From: Lactiplantibacillus paraplantarum
GTDB lineage: Bacteria; Bacillota; Bacilli; Lactobacillales; Lactobacillaceae
Reading direction: 5' to 3'
NCBI RefSeq assembly: GCF_003641145.1
Contig: NZ_CP032744.1
Location: 1,674,001 to 1,738,000, forward strand
Length of the DNA stretch: 64,000 nt
Position numbers and translations under genes: made by a program. The notes beneath the pieces are model-generated. The model was not told the origin of the DNA, searched no databases, and saw nothing but the letters and a program-made list of their open reading frames with translations. Of the stretch, positions 18,468 through 26,985 are shown in pieces; position 1 is the first letter of the stretch, and the number at the start of each line of letters is the position of its first letter.

Positions 18468-18930
18468 AGGCGTCCAGAATCTGGCGTTGTAGCGTAAACA
18501 TTTCGGTTTCATCTGCTGGCTGAAGATGATCATACCCATTCAAATGTAAAAAGCCGTGAACGACCAAGTAGCCGAGCTCACGTGCCTCTGAATGTTGCAA
18601 AAAGGCAGCTTGTTCGCTTACTTTATCAACTGAAATCATAATATCACCAAGATTTAGCGGCATTTCTGCTGCCATCTCAGGATCCATCACAATCAGATCG
18701 TCCTCATCATCATCGTGCATCGCGAAACTAATGACATCCGTTGGCCGATCTACCCCCCGATATTGTTCATTAATTTTTTGAATCGCATCATTGTTCATTA
18801 AAGTCACGGAAACTTCCGTGTCGTCTCGTAACTTCAATGTCTTCCCGGCTAGCGCGATTAGATCCTGAATTAGTTGCAATTGTTCAGGCTGCGCGCCCGC
18901 CGTTGTTTGATCATATAATTCTAAATCCAT
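18451..18930 (-). CDS. ybeY: Endoribonuclease YbeY
   Basis: A 159-residue metal-dependent RNase for 16S rRNA maturation and ribosome quality control. The zinc site is visible as VHGFLHLNGYDH (about residues 124-135). The N-terminal half carries the conserved VDRPTDVISFA. It starts 9 nt after the phoH stop and overlaps dgkA. Confidence 0.96.
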   Translation of the reverse strand: MDLELYDQTTAGAQPEQLQLIQDLIALAGKTLKLRDDTEVSVTLMNNDAIQKINEQYRGVDRPTDVISFAMHDDDEDDLIVMDPEMAAEMPLNLGDIMISVDKVSEQAAFLQHSEARELGYLVVHGFLHLNGYDHLQPADETEMFTLQRQILDAYGLEK

Positions 18931-18939
18931 GAGTGCCCC

Positions 18940-19917
18940 CTAGCGTTGTTCCACACGGTCGTAAGCCGTAATAATCTTGGCAACGACCGGATTTCTAACC
19001 ACATCATCCGCTGTAAACTTAACGAACGCAATATTAGGAATACCACCTAAGATCTGTTCAGCTTGAATTAAACCGCTCTTAGTGTGGTGTGGTAAGTCGA
19101 TTTGGGAAATGTCACCATTAACGATCATTTTGGCGCCAAAGCCCAGGCGGGTCAGAAACATCTTCATCTGGGCATTCGTCGTGTTCTGTGCTTCGTCTAA
19201 AATGACAAAGGCGTGATCAAGCGTCCGGCCCCGCATATAAGCTAGCGGTGCAATTTCGATGATGCCCCGATCCATTAGGCGCTGCGTATGTTCTGCACCA
19301 TAAATATCGTACAAGGCGTCATAAATCGGCCGCAAATATGGGTCGACCTTTTCCTTCAAGTCACCCGGTAGAAAACCGAGACTCTCACCGGCTTCAACTG
19401 CCGGCCGCGTCAAGATCAGTTTTTCAACATCACCACGTTTTAAGGCAGCAATCGCCATCACAACGGCGAGATACGTCTTCCCGGTCCCCGCTGGGCCAAT
19501 TCCAAACGTAATGTCACTTTTAGCAACGGCTTGCACGTACTGCCGTTGCCCAAAATTTTTGACCCGAATGGGCCGTCCACGATTATCCTTGATTAAAGTC
19601 TCAGAATAGAGGTCTTTGAAATAAGCTAGCGTACCGCGGTTCACCATCTTAATGGCGCTAATCACATCGGGCGCACCAATTTGAATACCTTGTTTAATTA
19701 AACTCGTTAAATTATCTAGTACTGCTTGCGTATTATGAACAGCCGCTTCGTCATCACTACTGATCGTCATCTGATCTCCAAACACGTGCAGTTGAACGTG
19801 AAGACCGTCCTCTAGTAAGGCTAAATGAGCGTCTTCTGGTCCTAACAGTGCGACTGATTGGGCTGGATCAGCAATGAGAAATTTTTGTTCATATTTTGAG
19901 TTTTCGGTCAAAAACAT
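18940..19917 (-). CDS. phoH: PhoH-family ATPase
   Basis: A 325-residue PhoH/PhoL-type ATPase with an N-terminal KH-like region and P-loop GPAGTGKTYLA (about 141-151). It also has ILTRPAVEAGESLGFLPGD and the Walker B ILDEAQNTT. It probably acts in RNA metabolism together with YbeY, next in the operon. An AAGGAG lies before its ATG. The 378 nt upstream contains no gene, so a long leader is possible. Confidence 0.95.
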   Translation of the reverse strand: MFLTENSKYEQKFLIADPAQSVALLGPEDAHLALLEDGLHVQLHVFGDQMTISSDDEAAVHNTQAVLDNLTSLIKQGIQIGAPDVISAIKMVNRGTLAYFKDLYSETLIKDNRGRPIRVKNFGQRQYVQAVAKSDITFGIGPAGTGKTYLAVVMAIAALKRGDVEKLILTRPAVEAGESLGFLPGDLKEKVDPYLRPIYDALYDIYGAEHTQRLMDRGIIEIAPLAYMRGRTLDHAFVILDEAQNTTNAQMKMFLTRLGFGAKMIVNGDISQIDLPHHTKSGLIQAEQILGGIPNIAFVKFTADDVVRNPVVAKIITAYDRVEQR

Positions 19918-20296
19918 GGACTCCTTTATTGACAGATTTAATCACCATTAGCTGGCAATGTCACCCGCAATTAGCGTGATAACCACGCCGATTTCAGCAG
20001 GTATTTGTTAGTTAATCATAGCATAAAAGCCCCTTAGGAACCAGTACAAGGACGCTCCGAGTGCCATTCACCAATCCATTCCACCGGCCACACTTAATTA
20101 ACGAACCAACTTTTCAAATTGTCACCTAATTTCCGTAAACAATTGTTATTAGTGGAAACGGTAGCACAAAAGAGCACGGAACAAAAAGGCGGTCTGCTCG
20201 CAAGCAACCTTGGGGCGCACTTTTCGATAATGGTAATATTGATAGCAAAATTATGCCCAAAATAAAAAACCGGAGAAAGTATTCTCCGGTTAACCG
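19918..20296. other. Intergenic region upstream of phoH
   Basis: This 379-nt stretch has no convincing ORF. On the minus strand a TATGAT -10-like box lies about 105 nt before the phoH ATG, without a clear -35. The rest contains GC-rich patches (for example 20185-20225) that could be structured. I cannot assign an RNA family. Confidence 0.4.
20264..20291 (-). terminator. rpsU-yqeY terminator
   Basis: ACCGGAGAA (20269-20277) pairs with TTCTCCGGT (20282-20290). The minus-strand tail is six T residues. Confidence 0.88.
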
Positions 20297-20740
20297 TTAA
20301 TTCAATAATGATTTAACTGTTTGGTTGATCAGCTTGCCATCTGCCTGACCTTTAAGTTTTGGCATCACTGCCCCCATCACCTTACCAAAGTCACCTTTAC
20401 CAGTGGCTCCGATTTGTTGAATGGTGTCAGCAACAATTTGTTGAACTTCTTCGTCCGACAATTGTTTTGGCATATACTGCTCAACAATTGCAATTTCTGC
20501 TTTAACGCCGTCAACTAAATCTTGACGACCCGCATTTTCGAATTCACTTAATGATTCGCGCCGTTGCTTCAGTTCACGTGAAAGCACGCTCACTTCTTCT
20601 TCAGCCGTTAAATCATGGCCCGCATTAATTTGTTCATTCATTACCGCGGACTTAAGCATCCGTATAACGCTGAGGGTTTGCTTATCGCGCGCCTTCATCG
20701 CAGCTTTTAGATCACCATTGAGTGTATCAATTAAACTCAT
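20297..20740 (-). CDS. yqeY: GatB/YqeY domain-containing protein
   Basis: A 147-residue YqeY protein, a stand-alone version of the GatB tail domain. It has the family segments KARDKQTLSVIRMLKSA, VEQYMPKQLSDEEV and GKVMGAVMPKLKGQADG. It may assist tRNA-dependent amidation or tRNA binding, but the role is not firmly established. It is cotranscribed after rpsU, the usual Firmicute arrangement, and ends at a strong terminator. Confidence 0.93.
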   Translation of the reverse strand: MSLIDTLNGDLKAAMKARDKQTLSVIRMLKSAVMNEQINAGHDLTAEEEVSVLSRELKQRRESLSEFENAGRQDLVDGVKAEIAIVEQYMPKQLSDEEVQQIVADTIQQIGATGKGDFGKVMGAVMPKLKGQADGKLINQTVKSLLN

Positions 20741-20781
20741 TGGTTTTCCCTCCTCGTTAGGTCATTAGTAATCAATACTAA

Positions 20782-20970
20782 TTACTTGAAACGACGACGG
20801 TTCTTACGCTTACGTGCTGCTTCAGATTTTAACTTCTTCTTCACACTTGGTTTTTCGTAGAATTCCCGTTTGCGGTATTCTTGTAAAGTACCACTTTTTG
20901 AAACGGTACGTTTAAAGCGACGAAGAGCATCATCAAGAGATTCGTTTTTACGAACGACTGTTTTTGCCAT
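20782..20970 (-). CDS. rpsU: Ribosomal protein bS21
   Basis: A 62-residue small-subunit protein, highly basic, with the family pattern [20 protein letters not shown] and a C-terminal [10 protein letters not shown]. It sits near the anti-Shine-Dalgarno end of 16S rRNA and helps initiation. GGAGGGA precedes the ATG. Confidence 0.98.
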   Translation of the reverse strand: MAKTVVRKNESLDDALRRFKRTVSKSGTLQEYRKREFYEKPSVKKKLKSEAARKRKNRRRFK

Positions 20971-21202
20971 GTTAAATTCCCTCCCTCCGAGCTCAAAAAG
21001 TAACCGTTAAATTATGCGTACTTACACATAACGCAACTGTTCTAGTAAATTATACATAAATTGAAAAAGGCCGTCAACCAAAGTTTACAATTTCCTTAAA
21101 ATAAATCGTTAAGAGCAACGCCAGCTCGGACAGTAAATCGTTTTCATCGCCCGCTAGCTATGCTACACTAAGGGTATTATCGAACCGAAATGAGGTTATT
21201 AC

Positions 21203-22021
21203 ATGTCAGCAATTAAAGTCTTTATTTTATCCGATTCCATTGGTGAGACAGCACACAACGTGGCCTTAGCTGCCGCTGCTCAATTTTCCGACTATGACAT
21301 TCGCTATCAACGGTTTCCATTCGTGCGGACAGATTCACTACTCCAGACCGTCTTAACTCAGGCCCTCAAGGAACACGCCGCCATCTTTCACACGTTCGTT
21401 GATCGTCGGCTCAGCCAAATCGTTAATCAGTTTTGTGTCGCCCATGAATTACCTTATTATGACGTAATTACACCGGCACTCGATACGTTCTCCCAAATTA
21501 CGCACGTTCAACCGTCCAATCATCCTGGAACCGTTCATGCCTTGAATACCAACTATTTTGATCGGATTAACGCGATCGAATTTGCGGTCACTTACGATGA
21601 TGGCAAGAACCCCAGTGGCTTTTTAGAAGCCGATGTTGTCTTACTGGGAGTCTCACGAACTTCTAAGACCCCCTTATCACTTTACTTGGCCAATCGCAAT
21701 CTAAAGGTCGCTAACTTACCACTGGTTCCTCAAGCCCAGATTCCTGATGAAATCTGGAAAGTTGACCCCAAAAAGATTTTCGGCCTAACTAACGATCCTG
21801 AAAAGTTGAACGATATTCGTCGACAACGGATGGTCCAATATGGGCTCAATCCCGATACCATGTATTCCAACACGGATAAAATTAAAGCAGAACTTGAATA
21901 TGCTGACAAGATTTTCAAAAAAATAGGTTGCTTAGTTATCAATGTCGCTAATAAATCAATTGAAGAAACGGCCACTTTGATTACCGAAAGCTTAAATACC
22001 GATGAGTCAGACAATCATTAA
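21203..22021 (+). CDS. Pyruvate, phosphate dikinase (or PEP synthase) regulatory protein
   Basis: A 272-residue PDRP/DUF299 protein, Bacillus YqfL-like. It is a bifunctional Ser/Thr kinase and pyrophosphorylase that reversibly inactivates PPDK or PEP synthase using ADP. The N-terminus has SDSIGETAHNV. The P-loop is LGVSRTSKTPLSLYL (about 148-162). The conserved C-terminal INVANKSIEETA is present. It is transcribed divergently from rpsU. No PPDK or PEP synthase gene lies in this window, so the target must be elsewhere or absent. Confidence 0.92.
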   Translation: MSAIKVFILSDSIGETAHNVALAAAAQFSDYDIRYQRFPFVRTDSLLQTVLTQALKEHAAIFHTFVDRRLSQIVNQFCVAHELPYYDVITPALDTFSQITHVQPSNHPGTVHALNTNYFDRINAIEFAVTYDDGKNPSGFLEADVVLLGVSRTSKTPLSLYLANRNLKVANLPLVPQAQIPDEIWKVDPKKIFGLTNDPEKLNDIRRQRMVQYGLNPDTMYSNTDKIKAELEYADKIFKKIGCLVINVANKSIEETATLITESLNTDESDNH

Positions 22022-22069
22022 GCGGTGCACCTATCAGTTAAGCACTTTACCTGAGCCTATTTTTCATTA

Positions 22070-22107
22070 AAAGCGCGTTACGACTAATTAAACTCGTAAC
22101 GCGCTTT
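22070..22107. terminator. Bidirectional terminator
   Basis: A perfect 14-bp stem (22070-22083 with 22094-22107) lies between the convergent PDRP and SDR genes. On the minus strand it is followed by TTTTAATG. The plus-strand tail is shorter. Confidence 0.82.
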
Positions 22108-22147
22108 GTCATCTTCTTAACTTGTGAGGTTTAACGTTTCCAGCAGC

Positions 22148-22864
22148 TCAAGCTAATTCGACACCCCCATCAACATGCAATACTTGTCCCGTCACAAACT
22201 GATTTTGCATCAGATAGAGATAAGCTGTCGCCACTTCCGCTGGTGTCGCCACACGTTTCAATGGATTACCATCGCTTACTTCAGCTGTTTGAGTCGCTAA
22301 CTGCTCAGCAGATAATTGCCGCCACAATCCGGTTGGCGTCCAAGTTGGTGCAACCGCATTAACACGGTAATTTGGCGCCAACTCAACGGCGAGGCCAGCA
22401 ACCATCGTATTAATTGCTTGATTGCCAATGATGGCCCCAGAAGCGTTATCCGGCCGACCACCCGCACCTGAAGTAAAAATTAGCGAACCGTGCTGGTTAA
22501 GATGTCGGCTAGCAATCTGCGCTAGTTGAAGATTAGCAAAAAATTTAGCTTCAACTGTCTGTCGTATCGCTGCTACCGAGTTATCAAGAAATCCGCCACC
22601 CATGGCGCCACCTAGCATCGAAATAACATGATCGAAACCAGCGTTACTTTCAAAAAAGGCGGTCAACTGTTCCTTATTTTGCGCCTCTAACGCCGTTCCC
22701 ATTAGACGATCCGGGGCTCCTAATTTTTTTACTGCAACTGCGACATGCGCAGTCGTACGACCAATAATATGAACACGGGCGCCGTGTTGTAACGCCTGGC
22801 GCGTAATTTCCATGCCAAAACCTGAAGTACCGCCGACTACTAATATCCGTTGTTCAAATTGCAT
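22148..22864 (-). CDS. SDR-family oxidoreductase lacking the YxxxK motif
   Basis: From the ATG at 22864 (AAGGAGG 9 nt upstream) the product is 238 residues. The dinucleotide site is VVGGTSGFGMEI, and the mid-domain segment is VISMLGG, in place of the usual NNAG. The catalytic serine region reads FTSGAGG. The expected Tyr-x-x-x-Lys is absent, because the segment reads NASGAIIGNQAINTM. The end, GQVLHVDGGVEL, is typical SDR. A subgroup of SDR proteins shares this missing motif, so the gene is probably intact with altered or unknown chemistry. It lies downstream of nfo with a 65-nt gap. Confidence 0.85.
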   Translation of the reverse strand: MQFEQRILVVGGTSGFGMEITRQALQHGARVHIIGRTTAHVAVAVKKLGAPDRLMGTALEAQNKEQLTAFFESNAGFDHVISMLGGAMGGGFLDNSVAAIRQTVEAKFFANLQLAQIASRHLNQHGSLIFTSGAGGRPDNASGAIIGNQAINTMVAGLAVELAPNYRVNAVAPTWTPTGLWRQLSAEQLATQTAEVSDGNPLKRVATPAEVATAYLYLMQNQFVTGQVLHVDGGVELA

Positions 22865-22929
22865 TTTTAACTTCCTCCTTAAAACAAAAAACGACAACCG
22901 GCTTGCGATCATCGTTCAATTCTTATTAA

Positions 22930-23823
22930 CTACTGTTGTTCAATATCTGCAATCAGATGGTCATTAAACCGGCCAGCGCGCAACATGGCAATCTCGTACT
23001 TGTATGGCGGCAACTGGTGTTTCTTATCAGCCCCGACGTATGGCGTTTCTAAAATCTTACTGATATCCGGTAGCTGAGGATGGTGCGCGACCGCATTCAA
23101 GGCGTCAAAACCAATTGTTCCCATACCGATATTGGTATGACGATCTTTATGCGCACCTTGCGGATTTTTCGAGTCATTGAGATGAATCACTTTCAAGCGG
23201 TCCAGCCCAATCACGTGGTCAAATTCATTCAGAACCCCATCAAAATCATCTTTAATGGCATAGCCGGCATCACTCGTATGACAAGTATCAAAGGTAACGG
23301 ATAACTTTTCATTGTGAGTCACACCGTCAATCATTTGTGCGAGCTCTTCAAACGTCCGCCCAACTTCAGTCCCCTTACCAGCCATCGTTTCTAACGCAAT
23401 TTGAACATGCTGTTCTGGTCGGATAACCGTATTCAAACCCTTAATGATTTGTGCGATGGCCACATCCGCCCCAGCACCAATATGGGCACCGGGATGTAGT
23501 GTCAATTGCGTCGCACCAACCGCGTCTGCCCGCTGGATTTCTTGATATAGAAATTCCGTTGCAAATTCAAAGTAACCCGGTTTTTTCGTATTGCCCAAGT
23601 TAATAATGTACGGCGCATGCACCACAATCTGACGAAGATCGTTGGCTTCAATTACTGGTTGTGCTTCGGCAATTTTAAGTTCGTCAATCGGTTTACGCCG
23701 CGTATTTTGCGGCGCTCCCGTATAAATCATAAACGTATTGGCGCCATAGCTAGCTGCCTCATTGGCTGAGCCTAGCAACATGTCAGGCGCTTTCATCGAA
23801 ACATGTGATCCTAGTCTAAGCAT
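22930..23823 (-). CDS. nfo: Endonuclease IV (AP endonuclease)
   Basis: A 297-residue apurinic/apyrimidinic endonuclease for base-excision repair. It is a TIM barrel with zinc ligands visible in [50 protein letters not shown] and [11 protein letters not shown]. It is full length and probably cotranscribed with the downstream SDR gene. Confidence 0.96.
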   Translation of the reverse strand: MLRLGSHVSMKAPDMLLGSANEAASYGANTFMIYTGAPQNTRRKPIDELKIAEAQPVIEANDLRQIVVHAPYIINLGNTKKPGYFEFATEFLYQEIQRADAVGATQLTLHPGAHIGAGADVAIAQIIKGLNTVIRPEQHVQIALETMAGKGTEVGRTFEELAQMIDGVTHNEKLSVTFDTCHTSDAGYAIKDDFDGVLNEFDHVIGLDRLKVIHLNDSKNPQGAHKDRHTNIGMGTIGFDALNAVAHHPQLPDISKILETPYVGADKKHQLPPYKYEIAMLRAGRFNDHLIADIEQQ

Positions 23824-23925
23824 TATTGATCCATCCTTTTCTCAAATTGGCTAATTCTGATCATAACAAGGATTAGCGCTATTTTCTTTACGATACCAAA
23901 CAATCATTGCACCAGCTGAAATATC

Positions 23926-25092
23926 TCAACTAGTTTCAGTTTCAATCGCCTGTGGATAAAAGTACGCCAAGGTCCGCTCAATCGCGTGACCATCATTACG
24001 CGTATTCCACAGCTGATTAAACCGGACCAGTTGTAACGACGTCGCTGGCATTGCCAAGACTTGGTTCAACGCCGCCATCGTCATCACGAATGGCCCCGGC
24101 GCCCAATCCTTAAAGTCCGCTTGGAGGCCCACCTCACGTTTATAGTGGTCCCAATCAAATACATAGAAAACAATCTTTTGACAATTTGGTAATAACGCGT
24201 AGTCAAATACAACCGACGAATAATCACTGATCAATGTATTGGCAACCGTCAATAATTCATCCGTACTAAATTCGGGGACTAACGTCACTTGATCTGGGTA
24301 ACGAGCCTGCAAGTCACGTTCCTGATCAGCCAAATGCGGATGTAATTTGATCACCAAACGTTGATCTGGTCGTAACTTTAATTGGTCAAAATCTGCTGGT
24401 AGTGTCAATTGAACACCGGCCCGGTACGTTGGCGCGTACAAAATAACTTCCTGTTGTTTAAATTCCGGGTATTTTTGATAAATGGCGGTCGTCGTTCGCG
24501 TCACCCAGCCAGACTCACAATACCGATCCGAACGTGGGTAGCCCAAAACACGCATGCGTGTTTTGGGAACGTGGTAACTCGCCGCAAAAATCGTTCCCAT
24601 CTTATCGGAACCAACCACGTAATCAGTAATCTGATCATAAACAGCTTGGAATCGGCGGCGATCATCTGCGGGACGCTGAGCCGTCTGCGGATCGCCCCAA
24701 CCAAATGTTTTGACCGCCCCAGCAGCATGCCAAAGTTGAATTAACCGCTGTGACGATCGTCGCGTCAGGCCGGCAGTAAAGCCATAATAATTATCAATAT
24801 AGATATCCGTTGCCCGTGTGATGGCGGGGACCCCCGTCAATGCAAATCGAATAGAATCATGAAACGGCTGCGTTGCAATTCCAATTTGTGTCAGTTGGGC
24901 AGCGCCTTTGCTGGCACTTGGCAAATAATACACGGTCAAGCGTCCAGGGATTCGTTGATTCAATTGCCGAATAAAGTCCAAATTATCTGCAAAACTCATG
25001 AGATAAATGACCCGATCGGTTGTTCTAAAGTGTGCCAACCACGATATGACCCGCACAAGCCAGACATAAATTGTTTTTTTCACACTGGCCAT
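23926..25092 (-). CDS. CDP-glycerol glycerophosphotransferase family protein (TagB/TagF-like)
   Basis: A 388-residue single-domain member of the teichoic-acid glycerophosphotransferase family. It has an N-terminal hydrophobic/basic membrane-associated segment. Family motifs include LIQLWHAAGAVKTFG, ILYAPTYRAG, LVIKLHPHL and the CDP-glycerol site LISDYSSVVFDYAL. The catalytic histidines of the family are present. The length fits TagB-type primases rather than the longer TagF polymerases. It stands alone without other tag genes, so the acceptor is uncertain. Confidence 0.9.
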   Translation of the reverse strand: MASVKKTIYVWLVRVISWLAHFRTTDRVIYLMSFADNLDFIRQLNQRIPGRLTVYYLPSASKGAAQLTQIGIATQPFHDSIRFALTGVPAITRATDIYIDNYYGFTAGLTRRSSQRLIQLWHAAGAVKTFGWGDPQTAQRPADDRRRFQAVYDQITDYVVGSDKMGTIFAASYHVPKTRMRVLGYPRSDRYCESGWVTRTTTAIYQKYPEFKQQEVILYAPTYRAGVQLTLPADFDQLKLRPDQRLVIKLHPHLADQERDLQARYPDQVTLVPEFSTDELLTVANTLISDYSSVVFDYALLPNCQKIVFYVFDWDHYKREVGLQADFKDWAPGPFVMTMAALNQVLAMPATSLQLVRFNQLWNTRNDGHAIERTLAYFYPQAIETETS

Positions 25093-25239
25093 CCTTTCAT
25101 TTTGTCATTAATTACTAATTTTTCATGCTATCAGTCACTAACACAATGCTTGTATTATATACCAGATTCCCAGGCTTCGGCTAGTCGGGACACAGTTAAT
25201 AGTACTAACTAATGGCGTCCGGCCAAACTAGAGCATCTA

Positions 25240-25276
25240 CAAAAAAGTGTTTGCAAACGCCACGGTTTGCAAACAC
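25240..25276 (-). terminator. Terminator of YitT-family gene
   Basis: A perfect 12-bp stem (25247-25258 with 25265-25276) is followed on the minus strand by six T residues. Confidence 0.9.
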
Positions 25277-25296
25277 CATTTATCATATCAACCCAG

Positions 25297-26172
25297 TCAA
25301 GGCTTTGGCTCATAGAAATGCCCGAGGATCTTGACTGTATCCGAAATACTGACGAAAGCGTGGGGATCGGATTCCGCCATGGCCGCCTTCAACTCGCTCA
25401 TTTCGTAACGCGTGATAACCGTGAATAAAATCGTCTTGTCATCATGTTGATAAGCGCCTTCAGCGTTGTGGACGATGGTCACACCACGGCGAATCCGATT
25501 TTGAACACTGTCAATCACCGTCTTCGGGCGACTCGTAATAATCATGACTTGCATCTTCTGCTGACGCGTATACGTCATATCCATGACCCGACCATTCACA
25601 AATAAACCGAGTGCGGAATAAAATGCATACGGCCAGCCATAGACGAAACCGGCCGCAATCACAATGATCGAATTAAAGGCCATGTTGATCGTCCCAATAC
25701 TTCGCCCCGTTTTACGGCGTAACACAATCCCGATAATATCAAGACCACCAGTTGAAATACCATTCTTCAGGGCCGTTCCGGTTCCAAAACCATTAACTGC
25801 CCCCCCGAAAATCGCACAAATAATAGGGTCATGGGTTAAACCGACTGGGGCAATCAGTTTAATCATAATACTAGATAATGTAACCGCCAAGAACGTATAC
25901 AAGGTGAACTTATGTCCGATGGCACGCCACGCAATAATGAACATGGGCACGTTCAAAATAAACAGTAACGCCGCTGTTGAAATTTGGACTGGCAGAAACT
26001 TGCTCATTAAACTATTGATCAATTGAGCTAACCCGGTAATCCCTGATGAATAAATATGCCCAGGGGTCCAGAAATAGTTCATGGCAATCGAAACTAAGAT
26101 GGCGTAAATAAATGCAGTTGACGCTTTGACGACATCACGATGGTGTTTGGATAACTGCTGAAAATCATCCAT
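25297..26172 (-). CDS. YitT-family membrane protein (DUF161/DUF2179)
   Basis: A 291-residue protein with five to six hydrophobic segments in the first 200 residues (YitT domain, including SSGITGLAQLINSL and NGISTGGLDIIGIVLRRK). A C-terminal DUF2179 soluble domain follows (about 205-285: MQVMIITSRPKTVI...DPHAFVSIS). The family function is unknown, although ion or small-molecule transport has been suggested. It is monocistronic. The AAGGAG ribosome site is unusually far (12 nt) from the ATG. Confidence 0.9.
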   Translation of the reverse strand: MDDFQQLSKHHRDVVKASTAFIYAILVSIAMNYFWTPGHIYSSGITGLAQLINSLMSKFLPVQISTAALLFILNVPMFIIAWRAIGHKFTLYTFLAVTLSSIMIKLIAPVGLTHDPIICAIFGGAVNGFGTGTALKNGISTGGLDIIGIVLRRKTGRSIGTINMAFNSIIVIAAGFVYGWPYAFYSALGLFVNGRVMDMTYTRQQKMQVMIITSRPKTVIDSVQNRIRRGVTIVHNAEGAYQHDDKTILFTVITRYEMSELKAAMAESDPHAFVSISDTVKILGHFYEPKP

Positions 26173-26374
26173 GAATTAAGTGTGCTCCTTTACGTTTTTG
26201 CTTTCGTTATTGTAACACGCCTATCTACAAACAGCCGGTCTTTTGCAGTTTTCTGCTAAAAGTCTCACGTTTCTCAGCAAAATCCCATTAATTAGTGCGG
26301 CCGAACCAATCTTATATTCAATCTACCTTTGTTTATCATGATCACCTGTTCTTAATATCAATACTTGATGGGCC

Positions 26375-26905
26375 CTAATCTACCTTAGGCGTATCCGCCC
26401 ACTGTTCAGCGATAAAATCAGCGCGGCCACCCGCTTCCTGTTCCGCATACACGACCGGATTATTCTTATAGAAACGCTGATGACGCGCTTCAGCCGGATA
26501 AAATGGTTGCACGTCTTCAATTGCTGTGACGATTGGCTGGGCAAATCGTTCACTAGCTTGTAACGCACGTTTGGAAGCTTCAGCGACTTGGCGTTGTTGT
26601 GGGCCATCAACAAATATGACCGGCCGATAGTTATCACCACGATCTTGAAATTGGCCCATTGCATCAGTAGGATCCGTCTGATGCCAATAAATGTTAACTA
26701 ATTCTGCGTAACTAATAATTTGGGGATCAAACGTAATCTTGACCGCTTCAGTATGGCCAGTCGTATGTGCTTTAACTTCTTCATACGTTGGGTTTTTCGT
26801 GTGGCCACCGGTATAACCTGAAACGACACTATTGATGCCTGGTTGGCTATCAAAGGGTTGAACCATGCACCAAAAGCATCCACCCGCAAAAATTGCTGTT
26901 TCCAT
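26375..26905 (-). CDS. msrA: Peptide-methionine (S)-S-oxide reductase
   Basis: A 176-residue MsrA that repairs methionine-S-sulfoxide. The catalytic cysteine lies in FAGGCFWCM near residue 10. Other motifs are [26 protein letters not shown] and YNPVV-like [10 protein letters not shown]. The ATG follows GGAGG. There is no fused MsrB domain. It sits alone between the YitT gene and aspS. Confidence 0.96.
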   Translation of the reverse strand: METAIFAGGCFWCMVQPFDSQPGINSVVSGYTGGHTKNPTYEEVKAHTTGHTEAVKITFDPQIISYAELVNIYWHQTDPTDAMGQFQDRGDNYRPVIFVDGPQQRQVAEASKRALQASERFAQPIVTAIEDVQPFYPAEARHQRFYKNNPVVYAEQEAGGRADFIAEQWADTPKVD

Positions 26906-26948
26906 GAGAATTCCTCCAATTAAATATTAATATAAATCTAACACTAAT

Positions 26949-26978
26949 TAAAAAGAACGTCCATTCCTGGGCGTCCTT
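26949..26978 (-). terminator. hisS-aspS terminator
   Basis: A short imperfect stem (AAG-ACG-CC pairing with GG-CGT-CTT) lies just after the aspS stop, with a TTTTTAATT tail on the minus strand. Confidence 0.75.
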
Positions 26979-26985
26979 AATCACT

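Noticed and set aside
18467..18539. Longer dgkA frame starting inside ybeY
   Set aside because: The extra 24 residues are unlike the family, and the conserved kinase begins near the ATG at 18467.
25137..25160. Short stretch resembling the outer end of the terminal repeats (ACACAATGCTTGTATTATA)
   Set aside because: Only about 15 bases match. The inner ATGATTAAAA motif and core are absent, so chance is likely.
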